A stretch of DNA of 6,760 nt. Origin: Gammaproteobacteria bacterium (lineage in GTDB: Bacteria > Pseudomonadota > Gammaproteobacteria > JABABF01). A model generated the notes under the pieces. That model was given only the letters and a program-made list of their open reading frames with translations, searched no databases and was not told the origin of the DNA. The number at the start of each line of letters is the position of its first letter. The stretch's first letter is position 1. The stretch lies in contig JABABF010000224.1 of the NCBI GenBank assembly GCA_014238345.1, forward strand, positions 1 through 6,760, written 5' to 3'. This document shows positions 1-6,543 of the stretch, one piece after another. Made by a program: the position numbers and the translations under genes.

Positions 1-13
1 AGCACTAACGGCT

Positions 14-1558
14 ATGAGCACCAAAACCCATCACGACCTGCCCGCAGCCAAACTCGTGGAGCTCGCCTTGCAGCGCGGTGAGGGTCGTCTGTCGAACACG
101 GGGGCGCTCGTCGTCGAAACTGGCAAACGCACCGGGCGCTCGCCGCCCGACCGCTTTATCGTGCAGGAGCCCGCCACCGAAGATCATATTGATTGGGGCA
201 AGATCAACCGCCCCTTCGCGCGCGATCGCTTTGATGCCCTGTGGGATCGTGTGCAACGCCATGTGGCACAAGGCGAACGCTTCTGCGCCGAACTTCACTG
301 TGGAGCCAACCCCGACCATTGTGTGCCCATTGAGGTCACCTCAGCGACCGCCTGGCACTGTCTGTTCGCTCACAATATGTTTATACGCCCCACCCGCTTC
401 AACCCTAATCGGCAAGCTGTCTGGCAAGTGCTCAATGCCGCAGACTTTGTCTGTGAGCCAAAGCGCGACGGTACCCACAGCGATGGTGTCGTAGTCATAG
501 ATTTCGTCGGGCGGCGGGTATTGCTAGCCGGTATGCGTTACGCTGGCGAGATGAAAAAGGCTATGTTCTCAGTGCAGAACTACCTATTGGTGGAGCGTAA
601 TGTGCTGCCTATGCACTGCGCCGCCAATGTTGATCAACAAGATCGGGTCTCGCTACTATTTGGCCTGTCTGGCACCGGTAAGACCACGCTGTCGGCAGAC
701 CCGGATTGCTATTTGATCGGCGATGATGAGCATGGCTGGGCAGAGGGCTCGGTGTTCAATCTGGAGGGAGGTTGCTATGCCAAGTGCATCAATCTAGATC
801 AAACCAGAGAGCCGGTGATCTGGAAAGCAATCCATTTCGGTGCCATCCTTGAGAATGTGGCGCTGGCCGAAGACACGCTGGCAATCGACTACAACGACAG
901 TAGCCGCACCGAGAACACCCGTTGCTGCTATCCCTTAGAGCATGTGGAAATGCGGGTGCCCGGCGGCTGCGCCGATGAGCCGGAAGCGGTCATCTTCCTC
1001 ACCTGTGATGTCAGCGGCGTGTTGCCTCCAGTGTCTCTGCTGTCCCGCGAGGCCGCCGCCTACCACTTTCTCAGCGGCTATACCGCCAAGGTCGCTGGCA
1101 CCGAAGTGGGCGTTGACGGCATCCAATCGACCTTCTCCACCTGCTTTGGGGCCCCGTTTTTCCCGCGCCCCGCCCATATCTATGCGGAATTGCTGATGCA
1201 ACGCCTGCGCAAATTCGATAGCAAAGCCTTCTTAGTCAACACGGGTTGGACGGGCGGCCCCGGCACCCCCGGTGGCAAGGGCGAGCGTTTTGATATTCCA
1301 GTGACACGAGCCATCATCGCAGCCATCCAGAACGGGGAATTGAATGGTGCCGACAGCCAGCACTTAGACCTACTGAACTTGGACATTCCAACTGCGGTGT
1401 CTGGGGTTGACAGCCAGCTGCTACAGCCACGCGAGACTTGGCAAGACAAAGCAGATTACGACCGCTATGCAGCCGACCTAATCGGGCGTTTTAACGAGAA
1501 CTTCAAACGCTTTGAGGTCTCGGACGACATCGCCGCCGCTGGCCCCCAAGTCAGCTAG
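14..1558 (+). CDS. pckA: Phosphoenolpyruvate carboxykinase (ATP)
   Basis: Cytosolic enzyme that decarboxylates and phosphorylates oxaloacetate to phosphoenolpyruvate using ATP, the first committed step of gluconeogenesis from TCA intermediates. Visible family motifs, in order: TGRSP with substrate-binding Arg42; YAGEMKK at 176-182, giving metal- and substrate-binding Lys181 and Lys182; MHCAAN with metal ligand His201; the kinase P-loop GLSGTGKTT at 217-225; the metal-binding IGDDEHGW with Asp237 and Asp238; and ENTR with Arg303. All active-site residues known from E. coli PckA appear present. At 514 aa it is shorter than the 540-aa E. coli enzyme, mainly at the N-terminus, and resembles a shorter gammaproteobacterial subtype (from memory). 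The ATG at 14 is the first in frame. Only 13 bases precede it, with no Shine-Dalgarno and no in-frame stop, so a start outside the window cannot be excluded. A glycine-rich loop at 411-424 is longer than in E. coli. ilvD follows closely. Confidence 0.97.
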   Translation: MSTKTHHDLPAAKLVELALQRGEGRLSNTGALVVETGKRTGRSPPDRFIVQEPATEDHIDWGKINRPFARDRFDALWDRVQRHVAQGERFCAELHCGANPDHCVPIEVTSATAWHCLFAHNMFIRPTRFNPNRQAVWQVLNAADFVCEPKRDGTHSDGVVVIDFVGRRVLLAGMRYAGEMKKAMFSVQNYLLVERNVLPMHCAANVDQQDRVSLLFGLSGTGKTTLSADPDCYLIGDDEHGWAEGSVFNLEGGCYAKCINLDQTREPVIWKAIHFGAILENVALAEDTLAIDYNDSSRTENTRCCYPLEHVEMRVPGGCADEPEAVIFLTCDVSGVLPPVSLLSREAAAYHFLSGYTAKVAGTEVGVDGIQSTFSTCFGAPFFPRPAHIYAELLMQRLRKFDSKAFLVNTGWTGGPGTPGGKGERFDIPVTRAIIAAIQNGELNGADSQHLDLLNLDIPTAVSGVDSQLLQPRETWQDKADYDRYAADLIGRFNENFKRFEVSDDIAAAGPQVS

Positions 1559-1571
1559 AGGCTATTGAGTC

Positions 1572-3449
1572 GTGCCCAACTACCGCTCCCACACCACCAC
1601 CAAAGGCCGCCATCAGGCGGGGGCGCGGGCGCTGTGGCGCGCCACCGGCATGAGTGATGGCGACTTTGATAAGCCGATCATCGCCATCGCAAACTCCTAT
1701 ACGCAGTTTGTACCTGGACATGTGCATCTGCGTGATCTCGGGGAGCTCGTGGCTGGGGCGATTGCCGAACATGGCGGGGTGGGACGGGAGTTTCACACCA
1801 TCGCCGTCGACGACGGCATCGCTATGGGGCACGACGGCATGCTCTACAGCCTGCCATCGCGTGAGATCATCGCTGATTCCATCGAATACATGGTCAACGC
1901 CCACTGTGCCGATGCGCTGGTGTGCATCTCCAATTGCGACAAGATCACGCCCGGCATGTTGCTGGCCGCCCTGCGCCTGAACATCCCGACAATATTCGTC
2001 TCCGGCGGTCCGATGGAGGCGGGGAAAACTGACCTCGACGGCGACGGGCGCCACATCGACCTGATCGATGCCATGGTCGTCGCCGCCACCCCCGAGGCCA
2101 GCGACGAAGAAGTGTTGGAAATCGAGCAATCGGCCTGCCCGACCTGCGGCTCTTGTTCAGGTATGTTCACCGCTAATTCGATGAACTGCCTCAACGAGGC
2201 TCTGGGCTTAGCTCTGCCGGGCAATGGCAGTCTGCTGGCCACTCACGCCGACCGCAAGCAGCTGTTTCTTGATGCTGGCCGCCATATCGTCGCCTTGACT
2301 AAACGCTACTACGAAGACGATGATGAGCGTGCCCTGCCGCGCAATATCGCCTCCTTTGAGGCCTTTGAGAACGCCATATCGCTGGATATTGCCATGGGCG
2401 GATCGACCAATACCATCTTGCACCTGCTGGCCGCCGTCCACGAGGCTCAGGTGGTCAACAAGCAAGGGGATATCTTCTGCATGAAAGATATAGATCGCCT
2501 GTCGAAACAGGTGCCACACCTGTGCAAAGTGGCACCGAGTACACCGGACTACCACATGGAGGATGTACATCGGGCGGGCGGAGTCATGGCAATCCTTGGT
2601 GAATTGCAACGTGCGGGTCTATTGCATGATCAGCTACCGACGGTACACGCTCCCACCATGGCCGACGCGCTGAAGAAGTGGGATCTTAAGCAGACTGATA
2701 GCGAAGATGTGCGTGAGTTCTACCGCGCCGGACCAGGCGGTGTCAAAACCCAACAAGCTTTTAGTCAGGACACGCGCTGGAAGAGTACCGATACCGATCG
2801 GGAGCGTGGCTGTGTGCGCGACCCCCGGCATGCCTACAGCCAAGACGGGGGGCTCGCTGTGTTGCGCGGCAATCTGGCTCCCGACAGCTGCGTAGTCAAA
2901 ACGGCTGGTGTGGATGCGAGGCTATTGGTTTTTGAGGGTAAAGCACGCGTCTCCGAGAGCCAAGAAGCCGCCGTGGAGCTCATTCTGAGCGGTACACTAC
3001 AGGCGGGCGACGTTGTGGTCGTGCGCTACGAGGGGCCGCGTGGCGGGCCGGGGATGCAGGAGATGCTCTATCCCACCAGCTATCTGAAATCGATGGGCTT
3101 GGGACGGGAATGCGCACTCATCACCGATGGGCGCTTCTCGGGAGCCACCTCTGGGCTATCGATCGGGCATGTGTCTCCAGAAGCTGCCAGCGGCGGTAAT
3201 ATCGCGCTGGTTGAAGAGGGTGACCTCATCCGCATTGATATCCCGAATCGACAAATCGAACTGGTGATAACGGAAGACGCGCTAGCCGCACGCCGTGCGG
3301 CAATGCTCCGTAGTGAGCGACCGTGGCAACCCGCCATGGCACGAGAGCGCCGCGTCTCATTGGCACTGCGCGCCTACGCCTCGATGGTGACCAGTGCCGA
3401 TTGCGGGGCTGTGCGTGAACTGCCCCATGAACCCAGCGCCAGCGATTAA
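1572..3449 (+). CDS. ilvD: Dihydroxy-acid dehydratase
   Basis: Iron-sulfur enzyme of valine, leucine and isoleucine synthesis; it dehydrates 2,3-dihydroxy-isovalerate and 2,3-dihydroxy-3-methylvalerate to the 2-keto acids. The 625-aa product aligns by eye with E. coli IlvD (616 aa) from end to end. Visible motifs: VDDGIAMGH with metal-ligand Asp81; ISNCDKITPGM with cluster ligand Cys122, Asp123 and Lys124, the lysine carbamylated in the family; SACPTCGSCSGM with Cys189, Cys192 and Cys195; MGGSTNT; and ITDGRFSGATSG near 517-528 containing the probable catalytic serine. Position 49 is Gly (FVPGH), as in the oxygen-sensitive [4Fe-4S] E. coli type as I recall it, not the [2Fe-2S] plant type, so an oxygen-labile cluster is inferred. 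The start is GTG at 1572, chosen because the N-terminus PNYRSHTTTKGRHQAGARALW matches E. coli directly after Met. A weak AGAGG at 1557-1561 overlaps the pckA stop, with a 10-base spacer. Confidence 0.97.
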   Translation: MPNYRSHTTTKGRHQAGARALWRATGMSDGDFDKPIIAIANSYTQFVPGHVHLRDLGELVAGAIAEHGGVGREFHTIAVDDGIAMGHDGMLYSLPSREIIADSIEYMVNAHCADALVCISNCDKITPGMLLAALRLNIPTIFVSGGPMEAGKTDLDGDGRHIDLIDAMVVAATPEASDEEVLEIEQSACPTCGSCSGMFTANSMNCLNEALGLALPGNGSLLATHADRKQLFLDAGRHIVALTKRYYEDDDERALPRNIASFEAFENAISLDIAMGGSTNTILHLLAAVHEAQVVNKQGDIFCMKDIDRLSKQVPHLCKVAPSTPDYHMEDVHRAGGVMAILGELQRAGLLHDQLPTVHAPTMADALKKWDLKQTDSEDVREFYRAGPGGVKTQQAFSQDTRWKSTDTDRERGCVRDPRHAYSQDGGLAVLRGNLAPDSCVVKTAGVDARLLVFEGKARVSESQEAAVELILSGTLQAGDVVVVRYEGPRGGPGMQEMLYPTSYLKSMGLGRECALITDGRFSGATSGLSIGHVSPEAASGGNIALVEEGDLIRIDIPNRQIELVITEDALAARRAAMLRSERPWQPAMARERRVSLALRAYASMVTSADCGAVRELPHEPSASD

Positions 3450-3455
3450 TTAGCT

Positions 3456-3468
3456 AGGCTAAAAGCCT
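3456..3468. terminator. Weak hairpin between convergent genes
   Basis: In the 34-base gap between the convergent ilvD and TPR-protein stops, AGGCT-AAA-AGCCT forms a 5-bp stem with a 3-base loop. It is flanked by an imperfectly placed outer inverted repeat, TGAACCC at 3428-3434 (inside the ilvD 3' end) and GGGTTCA at 3475-3481. There is no T-run on either strand, so this is not a canonical intrinsic terminator. It could slow transcription in both directions, or be chance. No other terminator candidate is visible here. Confidence 0.25.
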
Positions 3469-3483
3469 CCCTACGGGTTCAGA

Positions 3484-4914
3484 TCAACCTCGGCTGGGCA
3501 GGTGCCCAGAAATCAGCTCTTGCTCCAACAAGGCACGGCGGCGCACTTCGCCATCAATGTAATCCAGCCACTGCTGAGCCGCTTCTTGGTCGCCATCCCA
3601 ACCGCTACCACTAGCTTTCACATCATCCTTGAGCTTGAGCCTCGTGCTCTGGTCGCCGAGTTTGTCCAGCTCCCGCTCTGCTAACTCTAATAATTCTCTC
3701 AGCTCGATCTTGGCGTTATCTATCTGACCCATTTGGAACAGCGACATGCCTAGCAACAGCTGCACTGAGCCACGCCGCTCTAATTGCTTGTGTTGCAACG
3801 CCGAGCGAGCCGCCTCGGCCGATTTCGCGTAACGGTAATTGTCGTAGTACAGACGCGCCAACTGCCCCCAGATATCCCCCTCCTCGGCCAAGCCTGCGGC
3901 GCGCTCCAATGCCTGCATTGCCAGTTCGTCCTCTCTGGCACTGCGCCAAGCCGTGCCGAGCAGAGCGAGATTTTTGGCCGTCGCCTCAATGCTCTCATCG
4001 GCCAGCCCACGTTCTAATACTCGCGCTGCCTTGTATGGCGTATCAGCCGCCAACAACAGATAGGACAAATTCAACTGCATAGACTCTCTTTTCAACATGT
4101 CTTGCAGATAGGCAGTCTCCATCGCCAGCAGCTGCTGGCGCTCATTGCCGAGCTGCCCACTCATCGCCCCCCACTGCATCCAGTACTCACGCTTGGGCCA
4201 ACGCACCAGTAATTCCCGCAATACAGCAGCCGTCTGCGGGTACTCTTGGCGCTCGTAGTGCAGTGTGCGCAACAAGAGATACCAAGCTTCCCTAGGGGAT
4301 GTTCCGCGCTGCTCGGCCAACGCCAAGGCACGCTTCACATCACGCAAAGCCTCATCAAACTTGTTCAAGCGGTAGTTACAGTGAGCCAACAGCACATAAG
4401 CTGCGGGCGAGGGTTTTTCAACGAGTTCAAACCACGAGTGCAAGTGCTCCCGGGCACGACTGTAGTTTTCGAGTCCAAACAGCAACTGAGCCAACACATA
4501 CAGCGTGTTAATTCGCATTCCAACCGGAATAACTTGAGGGTTAGAGAGCACACGTCCATAGGCACGCAACGCATCGGCTTCGCGCTCTTCGGCGTAGTAA
4601 ATATAGCCATAAATATTGTGGATACTGGCCAGTTCATAGCCATTCAAGCGATCGGGACGAGCCAACAATGCATCGAGTACCCGACTTGCCGCTAGGTAGT
4701 CTTTGTTTTCTTCTATATGCTTTTGTGCCTTCGCCAATTTCTTATAGAGAGCATCGCTCATCGCTGGCGTTCGCACGGTCGACTGCGGCCTTTTCTGAGC
4801 CGCTTTGCCACGCTCTTTGGTCTGCGCCAATGCGGGTGCAACCGTTAGCAATACGGCCAAGCACAGCGGGCCAACGGCTGCCTGAGCGCCGTTGAGATCA
4901 GTTTTCCAATTCAT
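3484..4914 (-). CDS. Secreted tetratricopeptide-repeat protein of TonB2 cluster
   Basis: A 476-aa TPR protein, equivalent by position and composition to the TPR protein that closes TonB2 clusters in Vibrio, where it assists TonB2-dependent uptake. A Sec signal peptide is likely: hydrophobic stretch about 12-30 ending in Ala-Leu-Ala at 28-30, with cleavage predicted before Gln31, so the mature protein should be periplasmic. Cys18 lacks a lipobox context. TPR-like helical pairs are visible around 96-124, 168-200, 313-342, 346-374 and 382-408; the middle part (205-300) is more diverged. The C-terminus has a charged segment (about 409-444) before the family-like ending AAQQWLDYIDGEVRRR. The ATG at 4914 lies inside the tonB 3' end, giving a 17-base overlap, and has no visible Shine-Dalgarno, so translational coupling to tonB is likely. 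The start is supported by the signal peptide that follows it. The exact function is unknown; a scaffold or adaptor role is inferred. Confidence 0.88.
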   Translation of the reverse strand: MNWKTDLNGAQAAVGPLCLAVLLTVAPALAQTKERGKAAQKRPQSTVRTPAMSDALYKKLAKAQKHIEENKDYLAASRVLDALLARPDRLNGYELASIHNIYGYIYYAEEREADALRAYGRVLSNPQVIPVGMRINTLYVLAQLLFGLENYSRAREHLHSWFELVEKPSPAAYVLLAHCNYRLNKFDEALRDVKRALALAEQRGTSPREAWYLLLRTLHYERQEYPQTAAVLRELLVRWPKREYWMQWGAMSGQLGNERQQLLAMETAYLQDMLKRESMQLNLSYLLLAADTPYKAARVLERGLADESIEATAKNLALLGTAWRSAREDELAMQALERAAGLAEEGDIWGQLARLYYDNYRYAKSAEAARSALQHKQLERRGSVQLLLGMSLFQMGQIDNAKIELRELLELAERELDKLGDQSTRLKLKDDVKASGSGWDGDQEAAQQWLDYIDGEVRRRALLEQELISGHLPSRG

Positions 4915-5530
4915 AAGTGAACATGTTGCGTACCCCGCTCACCTCAACTGGCTGCCCATCCACCACACGCGGCTTGTATTTGAATTTCAACGAGGCGCGC
5001 AAGGAGGCACGCTCAAAGAAACGATGGGAACAATCCGCCACTTGTGGGTCTCGAACCGCACCTGAATAGGTCACGATATATTGGACGATACAGTAACCTT
5101 CAATGCCACGACTACGGGCTGCTGGCGGGTAGACTGGCGCGATCTTCACAATCGGTAGATATTCACCATCGCCAGCGAAGCCTGCCTGCAGGGAAATGTC
5201 GGGATTGAGTGATGCCAAGCCCATATTCAGTGCGCTGTCGTGCAAGTCATGTTGCTGGTCGAGCACCGGGTCTGGTGGAGCCAACAGCTCATCCGGCACA
5301 TCCTCGGGGCGATCTGGCAATTCATCGCTGACATGCTCGGTGAGTTGAACATCCTCCATGACGATATCGACGATGCGCCGTGCCGGCTTCGTGTCCAGCT
5401 CCATACTGTCGCGATAAATTAGCAGGTGCATCCCCATAAACAGGGCAATAGTGACCAGCGCCGCCACCAGTGCCACCAGCAATGCACGGGAAGAATCCCT
5501 CAGGGCGGACATAGGCTGGCCAAGCCGCAT
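4898..5530 (-). CDS. tonB2: TonB-family energy transducer (TonB2 type)
   Basis: Periplasm-spanning protein that passes energy from the ExbB/ExbD motor to outer-membrane TonB-dependent receptors. It has 210 aa: a cytoplasmic N-terminus, one membrane anchor at about 16-39, a linker at about 45-125, and a TonB C-terminal domain at about 126-210. Domain marks are YPPAARSRGIEGY (134-146), the SGAVRDP turn, FERASLRASLKFKYKP (172-187) and the VDGQPVEV ending. The short length and lack of a long Lys-Pro/Glu-Pro rod fit TonB2-class proteins rather than E. coli TonB. The linker is strongly acidic (residues 69-91, many Asp/Glu with scattered Pro). Two cysteines, Cys147 and Cys167, lie in the periplasmic domain. 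ATG at 5530 directly abuts the exbD stop (TGAATG); Met7 at 5512 is an alternative start. Neither has a good Shine-Dalgarno, so coupling to exbD is inferred. Receptor and substrate cannot be deduced. Confidence 0.93.
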   Translation of the reverse strand: MRLGQPMSALRDSSRALLVALVAALVTIALFMGMHLLIYRDSMELDTKPARRIVDIVMEDVQLTEHVSDELPDRPEDVPDELLAPPDPVLDQQHDLHDSALNMGLASLNPDISLQAGFAGDGEYLPIVKIAPVYPPAARSRGIEGYCIVQYIVTYSGAVRDPQVADCSHRFFERASLRASLKFKYKPRVVDGQPVEVSGVRNMFTYELEN

Positions 5531-5941
5531 TCAATTGCCCGCAGTAGATAGAATGACATTGTAAATGCCGACTGCGCGCGCAGCGTCGATGATGCCCGCA
5601 ACCATCTCGGTGTCGGCCTTGTTGTCAGCCTGCACCACCACACCACTGTTGGGATTCTCGGCGCGCATGCGCTCAATATTGGCACGCACCGAGCGCAGGT
5701 CAACACGCCTACGGTCAATCCAAATTTCGTTGTCCGCGCTGACCGCTACGAGAATCTGCACTTGATCCTGCCGCTGGGCAGTCTCGGCCTCGGGTCGGTT
5801 GACATCAATACCTGTCTCCTTGACAAAAGAGGCCGTTACGATGAAAAAAATCAACATGATGAAGACGACATCCAGCATGGGGGTCAGGTCGATTTCAGCG
5901 CTTTCGTCTTGTACCGCCCGATTGATGGCCGTGCGCCTCAC
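5531..5941 (-). CDS. exbD: Biopolymer transport protein ExbD (TonB2 system)
   Basis: Inner-membrane partner of ExbB; it carries the proton-translocating aspartate and has a periplasmic domain that contacts TonB. From the GTG at 5941 the product is 136 aa, typical for ExbD. The cytoplasmic N-terminus ends in AEIDLTPMLD; one membrane helix covers about 22-40, with Asp24 matching the essential Asp25 of E. coli ExbD. A periplasmic domain follows, with DVNRPEAETA and the C-terminal VVVQADNKADTEMVAGIIDAA motif. I chose GTG 5941 over an in-frame GTG at 5989. It overlaps the exbB stop as GTGA, has a GGAG with an 8-base spacer (5953-5950), and gives the usual family length. The longer form would overlap exbB by 52 bases and add residues encoded by a tandem repeat. 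The tonB start follows the stop directly. A TolR paralogue is unlikely given the TonB and TPR neighbours. Confidence 0.95.
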   Translation of the reverse strand: MRRTAINRAVQDESAEIDLTPMLDVVFIMLIFFIVTASFVKETGIDVNRPEAETAQRQDQVQILVAVSADNEIWIDRRRVDLRSVRANIERMRAENPNSGVVVQADNKADTEMVAGIIDAARAVGIYNVILSTAGN

Positions 5942-6534
5942 CGCACTGTCTCCGATCTTTGCTCCGATCTTTGTTCCGATGTCCGCCACTCCAGCGGCAA
6001 TGCGGCCTCGGCTTGGGTTTGGCGCTGAGTTGCCATGCGATCTAATAGCAAAAGCAGTACCACACCGGACAGCGCCGCTACCATACCGGCCATAGTTGGG
6101 ATCGTAGCATGGGATACACCACCGGCCATGGCGCGCACATTGCCGCCACCACTGACCGCCATGACATGAAAGACTTCAATCATGCCAGTCACGGTGCCGA
6201 GCAAACCCAGTAGCGGGCACAGCGCCGTCAGTGTGCGAATCATCGACAATCGATAGTGAATGGCCTCGCGCAATTCTGCCAATGCCATCTGTCGATGCTG
6301 ATGGGCAAACCAAGAGCGGTACTCAGCGCGTAGTTGCCAACGCTGCACCTCGACATCCAGCTGATGCCGCAAGGTGTCGCTACGATAGAAAAACCACCGT
6401 TCAAGACCCAGATACCACATAGCAAAAACCACTCCGGCAATCAGCCACAGCACTTGGCCACCACTCTCTAAGAAAGTGCGCAACGCATCCCACCCTTCGG
6501 CCAGTTCGGCGAGAATGATTGCCGCCATGAGCAC
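5938..6534 (-). CDS. exbB: ExbB proton channel subunit (TonB2 system)
   Basis: MotA/TolQ/ExbB-family inner-membrane protein that forms the channel pentamer around ExbD and drives TonB. About 198 aa with three predicted membrane helices: about 27-49 (VLWLIAGVVFAMWYLGLE), about 99-124 (the TLTALCPLLGLLGTVTGM region) and about 140-165 (SHATIPTMAGMVAALSGVVL). The conserved small-residue and Thr positions of helices 2 and 3 (Thr114, Thr116, Thr144, Thr147) are present. The short N-terminus matches TonB2-type ExbB. The start is uncertain: GTG at 6534 with a weak AGG 8 bases upstream, or ATG at 6528 two codons later. The upstream stop lies 9 bases away. The C-terminus carries a Ser-Glu-Gln-Arg tandem repeat (186-193) encoded by a 12-base repeat. 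Its stop overlaps the exbD start by 4 bases. TolQ is less likely given the neighbours. Confidence 0.93.
   Translation of the reverse strand: MLMAAIILAELAEGWDALRTFLESGGQVLWLIAGVVFAMWYLGLERWFFYRSDTLRHQLDVEVQRWQLRAEYRSWFAHQHRQMALAELREAIHYRLSMIRTLTALCPLLGLLGTVTGMIEVFHVMAVSGGGNVRAMAGGVSHATIPTMAGMVAALSGVVLLLLLDRMATQRQTQAEAALPLEWRTSEQRSEQRSETVR
5950..5953 (-). promoter_or_regulatory. Shine-Dalgarno of exbD
   Basis: GGAG on the minus strand, 8 bases before the GTG at 5941, near-ideal spacing. It decides the exbD start in favour of 5941 rather than 5989. It lies inside the exbB coding region, at the end of the 12-base tandem repeat, whose other units contain GGAG or GGAA at 12-base intervals upstream. 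Confidence 0.75.
5951..5986. repeat. 12-base tandem repeat at exbB 3' end
   Basis: Three units of period 12 on the + strand beginning with TCCGAT at 5951, 5963 and 5975. The first two units (tccgatctttgc and tccgatctttgt) differ at one base; the third diverges after six bases. The period is a multiple of three, so the exbB frame is kept and it reads Ser-Glu-Gln-Arg twice followed by Ser-Glu-Thr-Val-Arg in the opposite direction. The repeat sits in the cytoplasmic tail of ExbB, just upstream of the exbD start. Confidence 0.85.
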
Positions 6535-6543
6535 AATAGCAAC

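Noticed and set aside
78..494. 138-aa plus-strand frame inside pckA
   Set aside because: It is a +1-type shadow frame of pckA with Arg/Pro/Ser-rich composition and no motif; pckA itself is continuous and conserved.
1551..2129. 192-aa open frame on the minus strand, antisense to ilvD
   Set aside because: It lies fully opposite the strongly conserved IlvD coding region, has no recognisable domain, and its composition (His/Gly/Val/Asp-rich) fits an antisense shadow of GC-rich codons.
4246..4695. 149-aa open frame on the plus strand, antisense to the TPR gene
   Set aside because: The minus-strand gene has clear TPR repeats, a signal peptide and operon context; the plus-strand frame shows no family motif and no plausible ribosome binding context.
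4861..4863. Cys18 of the TPR protein as a lipoprotein attachment site
   Set aside because: The residues before it (VGPLC) do not fit a lipobox and the hydrophobic stretch continues past it to an Ala-Leu-Ala signal peptidase I site.
5942..5989. N-terminal extension of ExbD starting at GTG 5989
   Set aside because: It is a second-frame reading of the exbB tandem repeat; GTG 5941 has a Shine-Dalgarno, a GTGA overlap and the family length.
5531..6534. Assignment of the ExbB/ExbD pair as TolQ/TolR
   Set aside because: No tolA, tolB or pal is present; the following genes are tonB and a TPR gene, and the preceding gene is a second ExbB-family protein, which fits a TonB2 cluster.
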